The notes beneath the pieces are model-generated. The model saw nothing but the letters and a program-made list of their open reading frames with translations, had not been told where the DNA came from and ran no database searches. From Actinomycetota bacterium (GTDB taxonomy: Bacteria > Actinomycetota > Acidimicrobiia > Acidimicrobiales > Ilumatobacteraceae), in assembly GCA_030685215.1 (NCBI GenBank), contig JAUXQB010000239.1:1-53859 (forward strand): a DNA stretch of 53,859 bases, written 5' to 3'. Below are positions 7,570-14,786 of the stretch, in pieces. The translations under genes and the position numbers were made by a program. Each line of letters begins with the position of its first letter. Position 1 is the first letter of the stretch.

Positions 7570-8547
7570 ATGAACGTGGCGGCCACCGCAACCGCCACCC
7601 CGGTGTGGGTGAGCGACGGAACCGGGGGTCTCGGCGCGCGAGTGCTGCGCCTCCTGGCCGCGAGCAGCGTCGCCGCCGCGGTCGAGCCGCACGACTGCGA
7701 CGTGCTGGTGTGGCTGGCGGCCACCGATGCCGATGCTCGCGCCGTCCGCCGCGAGAGCGCACTGGCGGGGCTGGCCGGCGCGTTGCACGATCATCCGCAG
7801 GTCACGCACGTGGTGCTGGTCTCGTCGGCGATGGTCTACGGCGCGTGGGCCAACAACCCGGTGCCGCTCACGGAAGATGCGCTGCTCCGGCCCGACGTCG
7901 AGTTCCCGTTCGCCCGCCAGCTCGGTGCGGCCGAGCAGCTCGTCGACGAGTGGCGGCTGGCAGTTCCCGGCCGCTCCGTCACCGTGCTCCGTCCCGCCGT
8001 GGCGATGGCGGCCGACGGCACCAGCCGGTTGGCCAGCGCATTGGCTGCGGGCATGGGTCAGCGTGTCGGCGAGGCCGACCCGCCCGCACAGTTCCTGCAC
8101 CTCGACGACCTCGCCACCGCGGTGCTGCTGGCGGTCGAGCAACGGCTCGACGGCGTGTACAACGTGGCGCCCGACGGGTGGGTGGAGGGGGAACGCGTCC
8201 GCGCGCTCGCCGGCGCCGTCCCGCGGGTGAAGCTGCCCGACCGGCTCAACGAGGTCGTCACCAACCTGCGCTGGCGCTTTCAGCGCGGCCCCATCCCGCC
8301 CGGGCTGCGCAGCTACACGCGGTCGCCGTGGCTCGTCGCCAACGATCGGTTGAAGGCGGTGGGCTGGCGGCCCACCGTCACCAACGAGCAGGCGTACGTG
8401 GAGGGCACGGAAGCGAAGTGGTGGACGATGGTGTCACCGAAGCGTCGCCAGGAGATCGCGCTCGGTGGCCTCGGTGTGATCATCGCGTTGGTGGCGGCGG
8501 TCGTGGTGCGGCTCGTTCGCAGCGCACGAGCCCGTCGCCGACTCTGA
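7570..8547 (+). CDS. NAD-dependent epimerase/dehydratase-like protein with C-terminal membrane anchor
   Basis: 325 residues from ATG 7570 (alternatives 7567 GTG and 7564 ATG). The fold is an extended SDR: GTGGLGARV near residue 17, the Ser strand VVLVSSAMVYGAW near 81-93, and PAQFLHLDDLATAV near 175. The catalytic YxxxK is replaced by FARQL (Phe114, Leu118), so ordinary SDR chemistry is doubtful. A C-terminal hydrophobic segment (GGLGVIIALVAAVVVRLV, about residues 298-316) followed by an Arg-rich tail indicates anchoring to the inner face of the membrane. Family members can act on nucleotide sugars, but none is indicated here. It runs divergently from the zincin-like gene. Confidence 0.7.
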   Translation: MNVAATATATPVWVSDGTGGLGARVLRLLAASSVAAAVEPHDCDVLVWLAATDADARAVRRESALAGLAGALHDHPQVTHVVLVSSAMVYGAWANNPVPLTEDALLRPDVEFPFARQLGAAEQLVDEWRLAVPGRSVTVLRPAVAMAADGTSRLASALAAGMGQRVGEADPPAQFLHLDDLATAVLLAVEQRLDGVYNVAPDGWVEGERVRALAGAVPRVKLPDRLNEVVTNLRWRFQRGPIPPGLRSYTRSPWLVANDRLKAVGWRPTVTNEQAYVEGTEAKWWTMVSPKRRQEIALGGLGVIIALVAAVVVRLVRSARARRRL

Positions 8548-8551
8548 GGCA

Positions 8552-9454
8552 GTGCGCTCACACCGATCACCGCGGGTGATGCTCGCGTTCGCAATGGCCC
8601 TGGCCGGCGTCGTCGCCAGTGTGAGCCCTGCCAGCGGCGGCCCGGCGATCGACACCATCGACGATGCCGCAACCGTCGCCGCGCCGGGTGCGGCCGCCGT
8701 CCGGCTGCAACCCCCGTCCGAACTCGACTGCAGCGCTGTTCGGCTACACGTGATGGGCAACTCCATCGACTCCGACGTCGGAGTGCGCGACCCGGCGGCC
8801 ACCTGGACGCGCCAGATGCAGAACGGTCTGAACACGTCCCCGATGCTCGACGGGCTGCGCGTCGTCAACAGTGCGGTGCCGGGTTCCACCGTCGTGCGTC
8901 AGAACCCATGGGATCCTCTCGGCGAGCGGCCTGCGTTCCGCTTCGTCACGCACGTGCACACGGTCATCGGGTCCATCCCCGCCGCGGCACGCAGCGGGGC
9001 GATCGTCATCATCCATCCGAGCTTGGTCGACCTGCAGGACACCACCGTGTCCGCTGCCGTCGCCGTCCAGCGCTCCATCGACGGCGTGCGATCCGTCGTC
9101 AACTCCCTCCACGCGGCCGGCATCACGCATGTGATCGTGCTGCCCACGTTGCCGGTCGGTCGCTGGTCGAACGACCTGCACATCCTGTTCATCGCTGTCG
9201 ACCTCCAGGCGCGCATCGCGGCACAGAACGCGGGGCTGGTCACTGCCGGGTTCGTGCCGGCCGGCATTCGCTCGAGCCTCTACGACGCGAGCGGTTACGG
9301 CAACCCCGTCTACTTCGACGGCTTCAACTCACTCGATGCGCCGGCGGGTGCCGACTACATGCACCCCGACGCCGATGGGCATCGTGTGATCGCCGCCGAT
9401 GTGGGCACCGATCCGCGGCTGGTGGCGGCACTCGCCGCGAGCTGCACGCGCTGA
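8552..9454 (+). CDS. Secreted SGNH/GDSL-type hydrolase-like protein
   Basis: 300 residues from a GTG at 8552 with GAGG just upstream, 4 bases after the previous stop and so likely cotranscribed with it. A signal peptide is evident (basic MRSHRSPRV, then a hydrophobic stretch to about residue 27). Block I reads HVMGNSIDS, with Ser71 in the nucleophile position but Asn replacing Asp of GDS. The C-terminal DYMHP gives Asp268-x2-His271 of the DxxHP catalytic pair. Such enzymes are esterases or acetyl hydrolases acting on envelope glycans or lipids. Substrate unknown. Confidence 0.65.
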   Translation: MRSHRSPRVMLAFAMALAGVVASVSPASGGPAIDTIDDAATVAAPGAAAVRLQPPSELDCSAVRLHVMGNSIDSDVGVRDPAATWTRQMQNGLNTSPMLDGLRVVNSAVPGSTVVRQNPWDPLGERPAFRFVTHVHTVIGSIPAAARSGAIVIIHPSLVDLQDTTVSAAVAVQRSIDGVRSVVNSLHAAGITHVIVLPTLPVGRWSNDLHILFIAVDLQARIAAQNAGLVTAGFVPAGIRSSLYDASGYGNPVYFDGFNSLDAPAGADYMHPDADGHRVIAADVGTDPRLVAALAASCTR

Positions 9455-9461
9455 GGCGCGG

Positions 9462-10664
9462 CTACAGCGTGGTCTTCGGCGCGGCGAGCGTCACCGACAC
9501 CACGGTCTCGGTGGCGTCGGCGCGGACGATGGCGAGCTCGATGACATCGCCGGGCACGTGCGACGTGAGGGCATCGGTGAGCGCCTGACCATTGGCCACC
9601 GGCACACCGTCGACCGACACGATGACATCGCCGCTGGTGAGACCAGCGAGCGCTGCCGGGCCTGCCGGGTCGACGGCACCGATGCTGAGCAAGCCCGCCG
9701 GGTCGTCGTTGAGCACCACACCGAGCCACACCTTGGCCGAGCCGGGGTAGTTGCCGATGGCCTGCTGCAGTTGGTCGAGGTTGCTCAGCTGCACCAGGCG
9801 ACCGGCGCCCTCCTGGTCGTGCGAGCAGAGCGCCACCAGTTCGCCGCGCTGGTTGACGACCGGCGTGCCTTCGACGATGGAGCTGTCGTCGGCCCACGCG
9901 GACGGGATGGTGAGGTCGTCGGTGACGACGACCGTGGACGGCTCGTCGCCGAAGAACGTGAGCTCGTCGCCCGCGACGATCTCGCTGGCCACGGCGAAGG
10001 CCATCGCGCCGCTCGCGGTCTCGGGTGCCAGCACTGCGAGGCCGCTGCGATCGTCGACGAACAGCACGCGAGCAGTGGCCAGGTTGCCGTCGGGCAGCAT
10101 CAGCTCGACGGTGAGGTCGGCCGAGACGGCCTGCGCGGTGGTGACGACGAGCGTGCCGCCGTTCACGGCCACGGCGACGGCCACCTCGGTGAGCGTGCTG
10201 CCCTGCTGCACCTGATAGGTGTGCAGCGGTCGTGCAGGCGTCGTGGTGCCGGCAGCGGTGTTCTGGGTCTGGCCGGCGGTGGTGGGAACCGCGCCGAGCG
10301 AGCTGCCGGTGGACTCAGAGGTGACGGCACTGATGGCGGTGCTGCCCAGCGAGCCGTCGGTGGCGCTGGGCTCGGTGCGCTCGGTGGTCAAGCCGCTGTC
10401 GGTGCGTGTGGCCAGCGTGGAGCGCACGGCCGACTCGGCGTCGCGGCCGGCCTGGGTGGGCAGCATCGTCCACAGCACGGCCAACGCGAGCACGCTGCCG
10501 ATGGTGCCGGTGGCCACGGTGAGGCCACGGCCGATGGCCAGCGGCGGCTCCGACATCACCCACGCCTGCTCGCCCATTTCGCTGGGATGCCGCCAGACGC
10601 GCTCGTGGGCGGGCAACGGTGCAGCCTCATAGGACTCGTCGTCGTTCCACTCACTCCGGCTCAC
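9462..10664 (-). CDS. Membrane-anchored HtrA/DegP-like protein with PDZ domain and no catalytic triad
   Basis: 400 residues from a GTG start. The cytosolic N-terminus is HERVWRHPSEMGEQAW, a pattern seen in actinobacterial HtrA-type anchors; a TM lies about 44-66; a Thr/Ser linker runs to about 145; a trypsin-like beta-barrel spans about 150-300; a PDZ domain spans about 312-395 (VWLGVVL, GLTSGDVIVSVDG). The triad is lost: TAQAV puts Gln178 where His should be, DRSGLAVL has Gly208 for Asp, and EGTPVVN replaces the GNSGGP Ser with Glu265. It is therefore probably a non-proteolytic, peptide-binding scaffold on the outer face. Convergent with the SGNH gene, 7 bases apart. Confidence 0.78.
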   Translation of the reverse strand: MSRSEWNDDESYEAAPLPAHERVWRHPSEMGEQAWVMSEPPLAIGRGLTVATGTIGSVLALAVLWTMLPTQAGRDAESAVRSTLATRTDSGLTTERTEPSATDGSLGSTAISAVTSESTGSSLGAVPTTAGQTQNTAAGTTTPARPLHTYQVQQGSTLTEVAVAVAVNGGTLVVTTAQAVSADLTVELMLPDGNLATARVLFVDDRSGLAVLAPETASGAMAFAVASEIVAGDELTFFGDEPSTVVVTDDLTIPSAWADDSSIVEGTPVVNQRGELVALCSHDQEGAGRLVQLSNLDQLQQAIGNYPGSAKVWLGVVLNDDPAGLLSIGAVDPAGPAALAGLTSGDVIVSVDGVPVANGQALTDALTSHVPGDVIELAIVRADATETVVSVTLAAPKTTL

Positions 10665-10757
10665 GAGTCGGTCAGGTTAGTGACCTGCGCGGCACGTGTG
10701 GCATCGCGCGGCCCCAGCAGGCGGGCGACGCTCGGTGGCGGGGACCGCGATCACGGC

Positions 10758-10763
10758 TACCAT
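10758..10763 (+). promoter_or_regulatory. -10 hexamer TACCAT before moaE
   Basis: It lies 8 bases before the GTG at 10772 with no ribosome site, supporting the GTG as a leaderless start rather than any start further upstream. Confidence 0.4.
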
Positions 10764-10771
10764 GCCCGGTT

Positions 10772-11290
10772 GTGCAAACTCCCGCAACCGGCAACTCGTG
10801 GTTGGGCCTCACCGACCAGGTGTTGCCCGTGGGCGCAGTGTACGAATGGTGCCTCCAACCCCAGTGTGGTGCGGTGGTCCTGTTCAGCGGCACTGTGCGC
10901 GACCACGCGGTCGACGAGGCAGGCAACCTTCGCACCGGCGTCAGCCACCTCACCTACGAGGCCTACGACTCGCAGGTCGTTCCCGCCTTCCGCGCCATCG
11001 AGGCCGAGCTCCGGCAGCGCTGGCCGCACACCGGTCGTGTCGCGCTGCTGCATCGCACCGGCCGGCTCGACCTGATGGAGAGCTCGGTGCTCGCCGCAGT
11101 CAGCTCGCCGCATCGGCCGGATGCGTTCGAAGCGGCGCGTTTCGCCATCGATGCGTTGAAGGCCAGCGCGCCCATCTGGAAGCACGAGGTCTGGGCCGAG
11201 GGATCCGACTGGGGCACCAAGGCGCAGCCGCTCGTCGAGCCGTCCTCCGTGCCCTCCGTGCCGGCTGCCGCGCAGAGCGGGCAGCGATGA
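10772..11290 (+). CDS. moaE: Molybdopterin synthase catalytic subunit MoaE
   Basis: 172 residues from GTG 10772. MoaE joins sulfur from thiocarboxylated MoaD to precursor Z in molybdenum-cofactor synthesis. The family pattern is clear: GAVVLFSGTVRDH near residue 33, LTYEAYDSQVVPAF near 60, VALLHRTGRL near 90, and the catalytic lysines Lys130 and Lys137 in KASAPIWKHEVW, spaced as Lys119/Lys126 of E. coli. The last 25 residues form a Ser/Pro-rich tail beyond the usual end. No moaD or other cofactor gene is nearby. Its stop overlaps the next ATG (ATGA, 11287-11290). Confidence 0.9.
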   Translation: MQTPATGNSWLGLTDQVLPVGAVYEWCLQPQCGAVVLFSGTVRDHAVDEAGNLRTGVSHLTYEAYDSQVVPAFRAIEAELRQRWPHTGRVALLHRTGRLDLMESSVLAAVSSPHRPDAFEAARFAIDALKASAPIWKHEVWAEGSDWGTKAQPLVEPSSVPSVPAAAQSGQR

Positions 11291-11487
11291 TCGCCGTCGT
11301 GCTCATCGGGCTCGCCTTCCTCGCCATCCTGTTCATCGGCGTGCGCATGATCAAGGCCGGCCCCCGCCACGAGCCGGGCGTCGTCAGCTTTCGCAAGCAC
11401 ATCGATGCACTGTCGCCCGAAGCTCGCCGCGAAGTGATGGATCGCGTGCGTCCCCCGCAGAACGACCATCCCGACGGGTCGAAGTAA
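11287..11487 (+). CDS. Small single-span membrane protein between moaE and mreB
   Basis: 66 residues. An N-terminal hydrophobic helix (MIAVVLIGLAFLAILFIGVRMI) is followed by a basic and acidic cytosolic tail (SFRKHIDALSPEARREVMDRVRPPQ). The start overlaps the moaE stop by four bases and its stop is 5 bases before mreB, so it is tightly embedded in this operon. The family is unrecognised. Position suggests a membrane partner of MreB or a small anchor; this is inference. Confidence 0.7.
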   Translation: MIAVVLIGLAFLAILFIGVRMIKAGPRHEPGVVSFRKHIDALSPEARREVMDRVRPPQNDHPDGSK

Positions 11488-11492
11488 CACAC

Positions 11493-12497
11493 ATGGCACG
11501 CGACCTCGCGATCGATCTCGGTACTGCCAACACGCTGGTGTACATGAAGGGCAAGGGCATCGTGCTCAACGAGCCCTCGGTCATCGCGCTCAACCGACAG
11601 ACCGGCGAGGTGCTCGCCACTGGTCGGGAAGCGTGGCAGATGATCGGCCGCACGCCCGGCTACATCGTGGCCGTCCGCCCCCTGCGCGGTGGCGCAATCA
11701 CCGACTTCGAGATCACCGAGCGGATGATCCGCCTGCTCCTGCAGCGCGTGGGTGTCAGCCGCTTCACCCGGCCGAAGGTGGTCATCTGCGTGCCGTCGGC
11801 CATCACCGAGGTCGAGCGTCGCGCGGTCACCGACGCAGCTCGTCGTGCCGGTGCGGCCGACGCGCAGCTCATCGAGCAGCCGATGGCCGCGGCCATCGGC
11901 GCCGACCTGCCCATCGACGAGCCGGTCGGCAACATGGTCATCGACATCGGCGGCGGCACAAGCGAGACCGCGGTCATCAGCCTCGGCGGCATCGTCGCGC
12001 TGGAAGCGGTGCGCGTGGGCAGCTTCGACATCGACGCCAGCATCCAGGCCTACGTGCGGCGCGAGCACGGCATCGCCATCGGCGAGCGCACGGCGGAGGA
12101 AGTGAAGGTGGCCATCGGTTCGGCTGCCGTCACCGACGACGAGAGCCAGGCGGAAGTACGCGGACGCGACCTGATGAGCGGCCTGCCCAAGACCGTGGTG
12201 CTCACGCCGGAGGAGATCCGCTTCGCCATCGACGACGTCGTCAGCAGCATCATCGCCTCGGTGGTGCGCTGCCTGGCCAAGGCGCCGCCCGAGCTCGCGC
12301 AGGACTTCCTGGTGCGCGGCATGTACTTGGTCGGCGGTGGTGGGCTGCTGCGAGGCCTGGCCCAGCGCATCGAGAAAGAGACGCAGGTGCCGGTGCGCAT
12401 GAGCAACATGCCGCTGGAAGCCGTCGTGATGGGTGCCGGTCACTGCATCGAGCACTACGACGCGCTCAAGGGCATGTTCATGGGCGCCCGCCGCTAG
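11493..12497 (+). CDS. mreB: Rod-shape-determining protein MreB/Mbl (actin-like ATPase)
   Basis: 334 residues, full family length. Actin-fold motifs: phosphate 1 DLGTANTLVYMKGKGIV (residues 6-22), connect 1 and phosphate 2 VIDIGGGTSETAVIS (about 150-164), adenosine loop GMYLVGGGGLLRGL (about 276-289). MreB forms membrane-bound filaments that guide peptidoglycan synthesis. The family's amphipathic N-terminal helix is short here (MARDLAI). No mreC, mreD, rodA or pbp2 gene is adjacent; instead it follows moaE and a small membrane protein. Paralogues elsewhere in the genome are possible, so the exact role as MreB or Mbl is not settled. Confidence 0.9.
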   Translation: MARDLAIDLGTANTLVYMKGKGIVLNEPSVIALNRQTGEVLATGREAWQMIGRTPGYIVAVRPLRGGAITDFEITERMIRLLLQRVGVSRFTRPKVVICVPSAITEVERRAVTDAARRAGAADAQLIEQPMAAAIGADLPIDEPVGNMVIDIGGGTSETAVISLGGIVALEAVRVGSFDIDASIQAYVRREHGIAIGERTAEEVKVAIGSAAVTDDESQAEVRGRDLMSGLPKTVVLTPEEIRFAIDDVVSSIIASVVRCLAKAPPELAQDFLVRGMYLVGGGGLLRGLAQRIEKETQVPVRMSNMPLEAVVMGAGHCIEHYDALKGMFMGARR

Positions 12498-12502
12498 CAG
12501 TC

Positions 12503-13111
12503 ATGACGCGATACCGCTTTGCTGGTGTCGCATTGGTGGCGGTGGCCATCGTCGGCTGCACGCCCGAGTCGTCCGCACCCGACGCGACGCTGCCGAACGT
12601 CGCCGGCGACGCTGTGCTCATGCAGCTCGGGTCGTACGAGATCGGTGGCGTGCCGGACGAGTTCGTCGTGGGTCCGCAGATCGTGGTGTACGGCGACGGG
12701 TCGGTGTTCGCAGAGTTGGACGACGGCGCGGTGGATGGTGGCGTGTCGACTCGGTTGGTGACCGGCCACCTCGACGAATCGCAGCTGATCGAGGTGTTCG
12801 AAGCGGCGGAGGCACTCCCTGCCGAGGACGTCGTGGGGCAACTGCTGCTCGACGGCGTGCCGCTGGTGCTCGTCGTCGGTCGTCGTCAGTGGGAAGTCGG
12901 CGACCGTGGGATCGAGCCGTACCGCGAATTCATCGATGAGCTGACGGACTTGGTGGATGCAGCAGCCATCGACGTGTGGACGCCGGCTCGGTGGATCCTG
13001 CAGCCGTACGGGGCCCCGTGCGCCGTCGTGCCGGACAACCCTGACGCGGGACCGTACGACGCGCCGGTGTACCCGCATGTCCTCGACGAGTACCCGCCGG
13101 GTGAGTGCTGA
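12503..13111 (+). CDS. Putative lipoprotein of unknown function
   Basis: 202 residues. The start MTRYRFAGVALVAVAIVGC has an n-region, an h-region and a lipobox (IVGC, Cys19), so it should be lipid-anchored outside the membrane. The body has LGSYEIGGVPDEFVVGPQIVVYGDGSVF and other strand-rich segments and ends PPGEC; two or three other cysteines could pair. It lies 5 bases after mreB on the same strand. No family recognised. Confidence 0.65.
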   Translation: MTRYRFAGVALVAVAIVGCTPESSAPDATLPNVAGDAVLMQLGSYEIGGVPDEFVVGPQIVVYGDGSVFAELDDGAVDGGVSTRLVTGHLDESQLIEVFEAAEALPAEDVVGQLLLDGVPLVLVVGRRQWEVGDRGIEPYREFIDELTDLVDAAAIDVWTPARWILQPYGAPCAVVPDNPDAGPYDAPVYPHVLDEYPPGEC

Positions 13112-13217
13112 CGACGATGCGGAGCGTGCGTGCCGTCCGCACCCTGGCGCTTCGCTCCCGGGACTGCCTGTCGAGCGGTCTCATGGCCGCTGCGGCGTCG
13201 GGCCCCGTCACTCCGTT

Positions 13218-13264
13218 GGTTCACCTCTCTCGGACGCGTCGAGCGCGTCCGAAAGAGGTGACCC
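13218..13264. terminator. Long hairpin: 21-bp stem with two mismatches, 5-base loop
   Basis: Arms 13218-13238 and 13244-13264 (core CACCTCTCTCGGACGCG and CGCGTCCGAAAGAGGTG) enclose TCGAG. It lies 107 bases after the lipoprotein stop, which suits a terminator of the U-poor actinobacterial kind. It could also be a mobile palindromic repeat. Confidence 0.45.
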
Positions 13265-13306
13265 GCGTCGATGACCGTTGAGCCCGTGGTCGGAGTGACA
13301 GTCGCG

Positions 13307-13377
13307 CCATCCGAGTGCCACAGGCCCGACGGGGGTGCACGTGCCACTCGGATGGTCGCCACACACTCGGACGGTGG
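13307..13377. repeat. Inverted copies of the CCATCCGAGTGCCA repeat
   Basis: A direct copy lies at 13307-13320, an inverted copy with one change at 13342-13355, and a weaker inverted copy (CACACTCGGACGGTGG) at 13362-13377. The same 14-mer occurs three times, plus variants, at 34619-34724. The gap 13112-13396 holds this repeat and the hairpin before it, but no gene. Confidence 0.55.
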
Positions 13378-13383
13378 TCGGGG

Positions 13384-13389
13384 TAGGTT
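13384..13389 (+). promoter_or_regulatory. -10 hexamer TAGGTT, leaderless start for the RNB gene
   Basis: It ends 7 bases before the ATG at 13397, which fixes this ATG over the in-frame start at 13271. Confidence 0.5.
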
Positions 13390-13396
13390 CGACGGG

Positions 13397-14785
13397 ATGC
13401 GGAGCCTGATCGACCACACGCACGCGCTCGACGCGGGGCTCGCCGCCATCCGGCGGCAGTACAAGGTGCCCGAGGGCTTCTCGTCGGCGGTGCTGGCAGC
13501 TGCCGACGAGGCCGCGCGTCGCGAACCCACCGCGCACGTCGACCGCACCGACTGGCCGTTCGTGACGCTCGACCCTGCCGGCAGCACCGACCTCGACCAG
13601 GCGTTCACGATCACGCGGGCCGGTGCCGGCGACGATCTGATCCTGCACTACGCCATCGCCGACGTCGGCTGGTTCGTGCAGCCCGGCGACGCCCTCGACC
13701 TGGAAGCGTGGGACCGCGGCGTCACGCTGTACTTGCCCGACGGCAAGGCGGCGCTGTACCCGCCGGCGCTCGCCGAGGGAGCAGCCAGCCTGCTGCCCGA
13801 CGGCCCGCGGCCGGCTGTCGTGTTCCACGTGCGCGTGGCGACCGACGGCGCGGCCACGCTCGACGGCGCCGAGCGCGCCGTCATCCACAGCCGCGCCAAG
13901 CTCGCGTACGACTCGGTCACGGCCGCCGACCTGCCGCTGGAGTTCGACGAGTTCTCCCGACGCGTGCAGGCAGCGGAAGTCGCGCGCGGTGCCGGCCGCG
14001 TCGACCCGCCCGAGCAGCTGGTCGAGCGCGCCGACGGCGGCTACCAACTGCTCTTCCGGCCGCGGTTGCCGTCGGAGGACCGCAATGCGGCGATGTCGCT
14101 CGCCGCCAACATCGCGGTGGCCGCCGCGATGCTGCAGGCGCGCACCGGGCTGTTCCGCGTGATGGCCGAGCCCGACGAGCGAGCAGTCCGCCGCCTCCGC
14201 CACACGGCCCGCGCCTTCGGGCTGCACTGGCCCGACGAGCAGCCGCTCGAGCAGTACGTGCGCACGCTCGACGGCACACGTCCGGCGGACGGCGCGTTCA
14301 TGTTGGCCGTGCGTCGCGCCGGCGGCGGCGCCGACTACCTGCCGTTCCAGGAGGGTGTGACGCCGTGGCATGCGGCGATGGCGGCCACCTATGCGCACGC
14401 CACCGCGCCGCTCCGGCGCTTGGCGGATCGCTACGTGATCGACGCGACGCTCGCCATCGCCAATGGCTCGCAGGTACCCGACCACGCCACCGAGGCGTTC
14501 ACCCGATTGCCGGCGACGATGGACAAGGCCGACTCGGTGAGCAGCAGCATCGATCGCGCCGTCGTCGACCTGGCCGAGGCGGTCATCCTGCACGGCCGCG
14601 AGGGTGAATCGTTCACGGCAGTGGTCACCGACGACGACCCCGACACCACTCGCATCGCGCTGCGAGAAGTCGCGGTGCTGTCGAAGGTGAAGGCACACGG
14701 TGTGCGGCCGGGTGACGAGTTGCGGGTGAAGTTGGTGGCGGTCGACGTGGACCGTCGAGCCGTCGAGTTCCAGCGCGTGTCGTGA
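13397..14785 (+). CDS. RNB-domain ribonuclease (RNase II/R superfamily)
   Basis: 462 residues from ATG 13397, single RNB domain without the cold-shock and S1 domains of RNase II/R. Catalytic acids: TLDPAGSTDLDQA gives Asp59, Asp65 and Asp67, matching D201, D207 and D209 of E. coli RNase II; the fourth position (D210) is Gln68. Also seen are LHYAIADVGWFV, the AxLP-type lysine/tyrosine region, and HATAPLRRLADRYV, which is the RNB 'apolar-RR' signature. It should degrade RNA 3' to 5'. The Gln appears in other actinobacterial single-domain RNB proteins as I recall them, so it may be family-typical. Its stop is one base from the convergent dehydrogenase-like gene. Confidence 0.82.
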   Translation: MRSLIDHTHALDAGLAAIRRQYKVPEGFSSAVLAAADEAARREPTAHVDRTDWPFVTLDPAGSTDLDQAFTITRAGAGDDLILHYAIADVGWFVQPGDALDLEAWDRGVTLYLPDGKAALYPPALAEGAASLLPDGPRPAVVFHVRVATDGAATLDGAERAVIHSRAKLAYDSVTAADLPLEFDEFSRRVQAAEVARGAGRVDPPEQLVERADGGYQLLFRPRLPSEDRNAAMSLAANIAVAAAMLQARTGLFRVMAEPDERAVRRLRHTARAFGLHWPDEQPLEQYVRTLDGTRPADGAFMLAVRRAGGGADYLPFQEGVTPWHAAMAATYAHATAPLRRLADRYVIDATLAIANGSQVPDHATEAFTRLPATMDKADSVSSSIDRAVVDLAEAVILHGREGESFTAVVTDDDPDTTRIALREVAVLSKVKAHGVRPGDELRVKLVAVDVDRRAVEFQRVS

Positions 14786-14786
14786 G

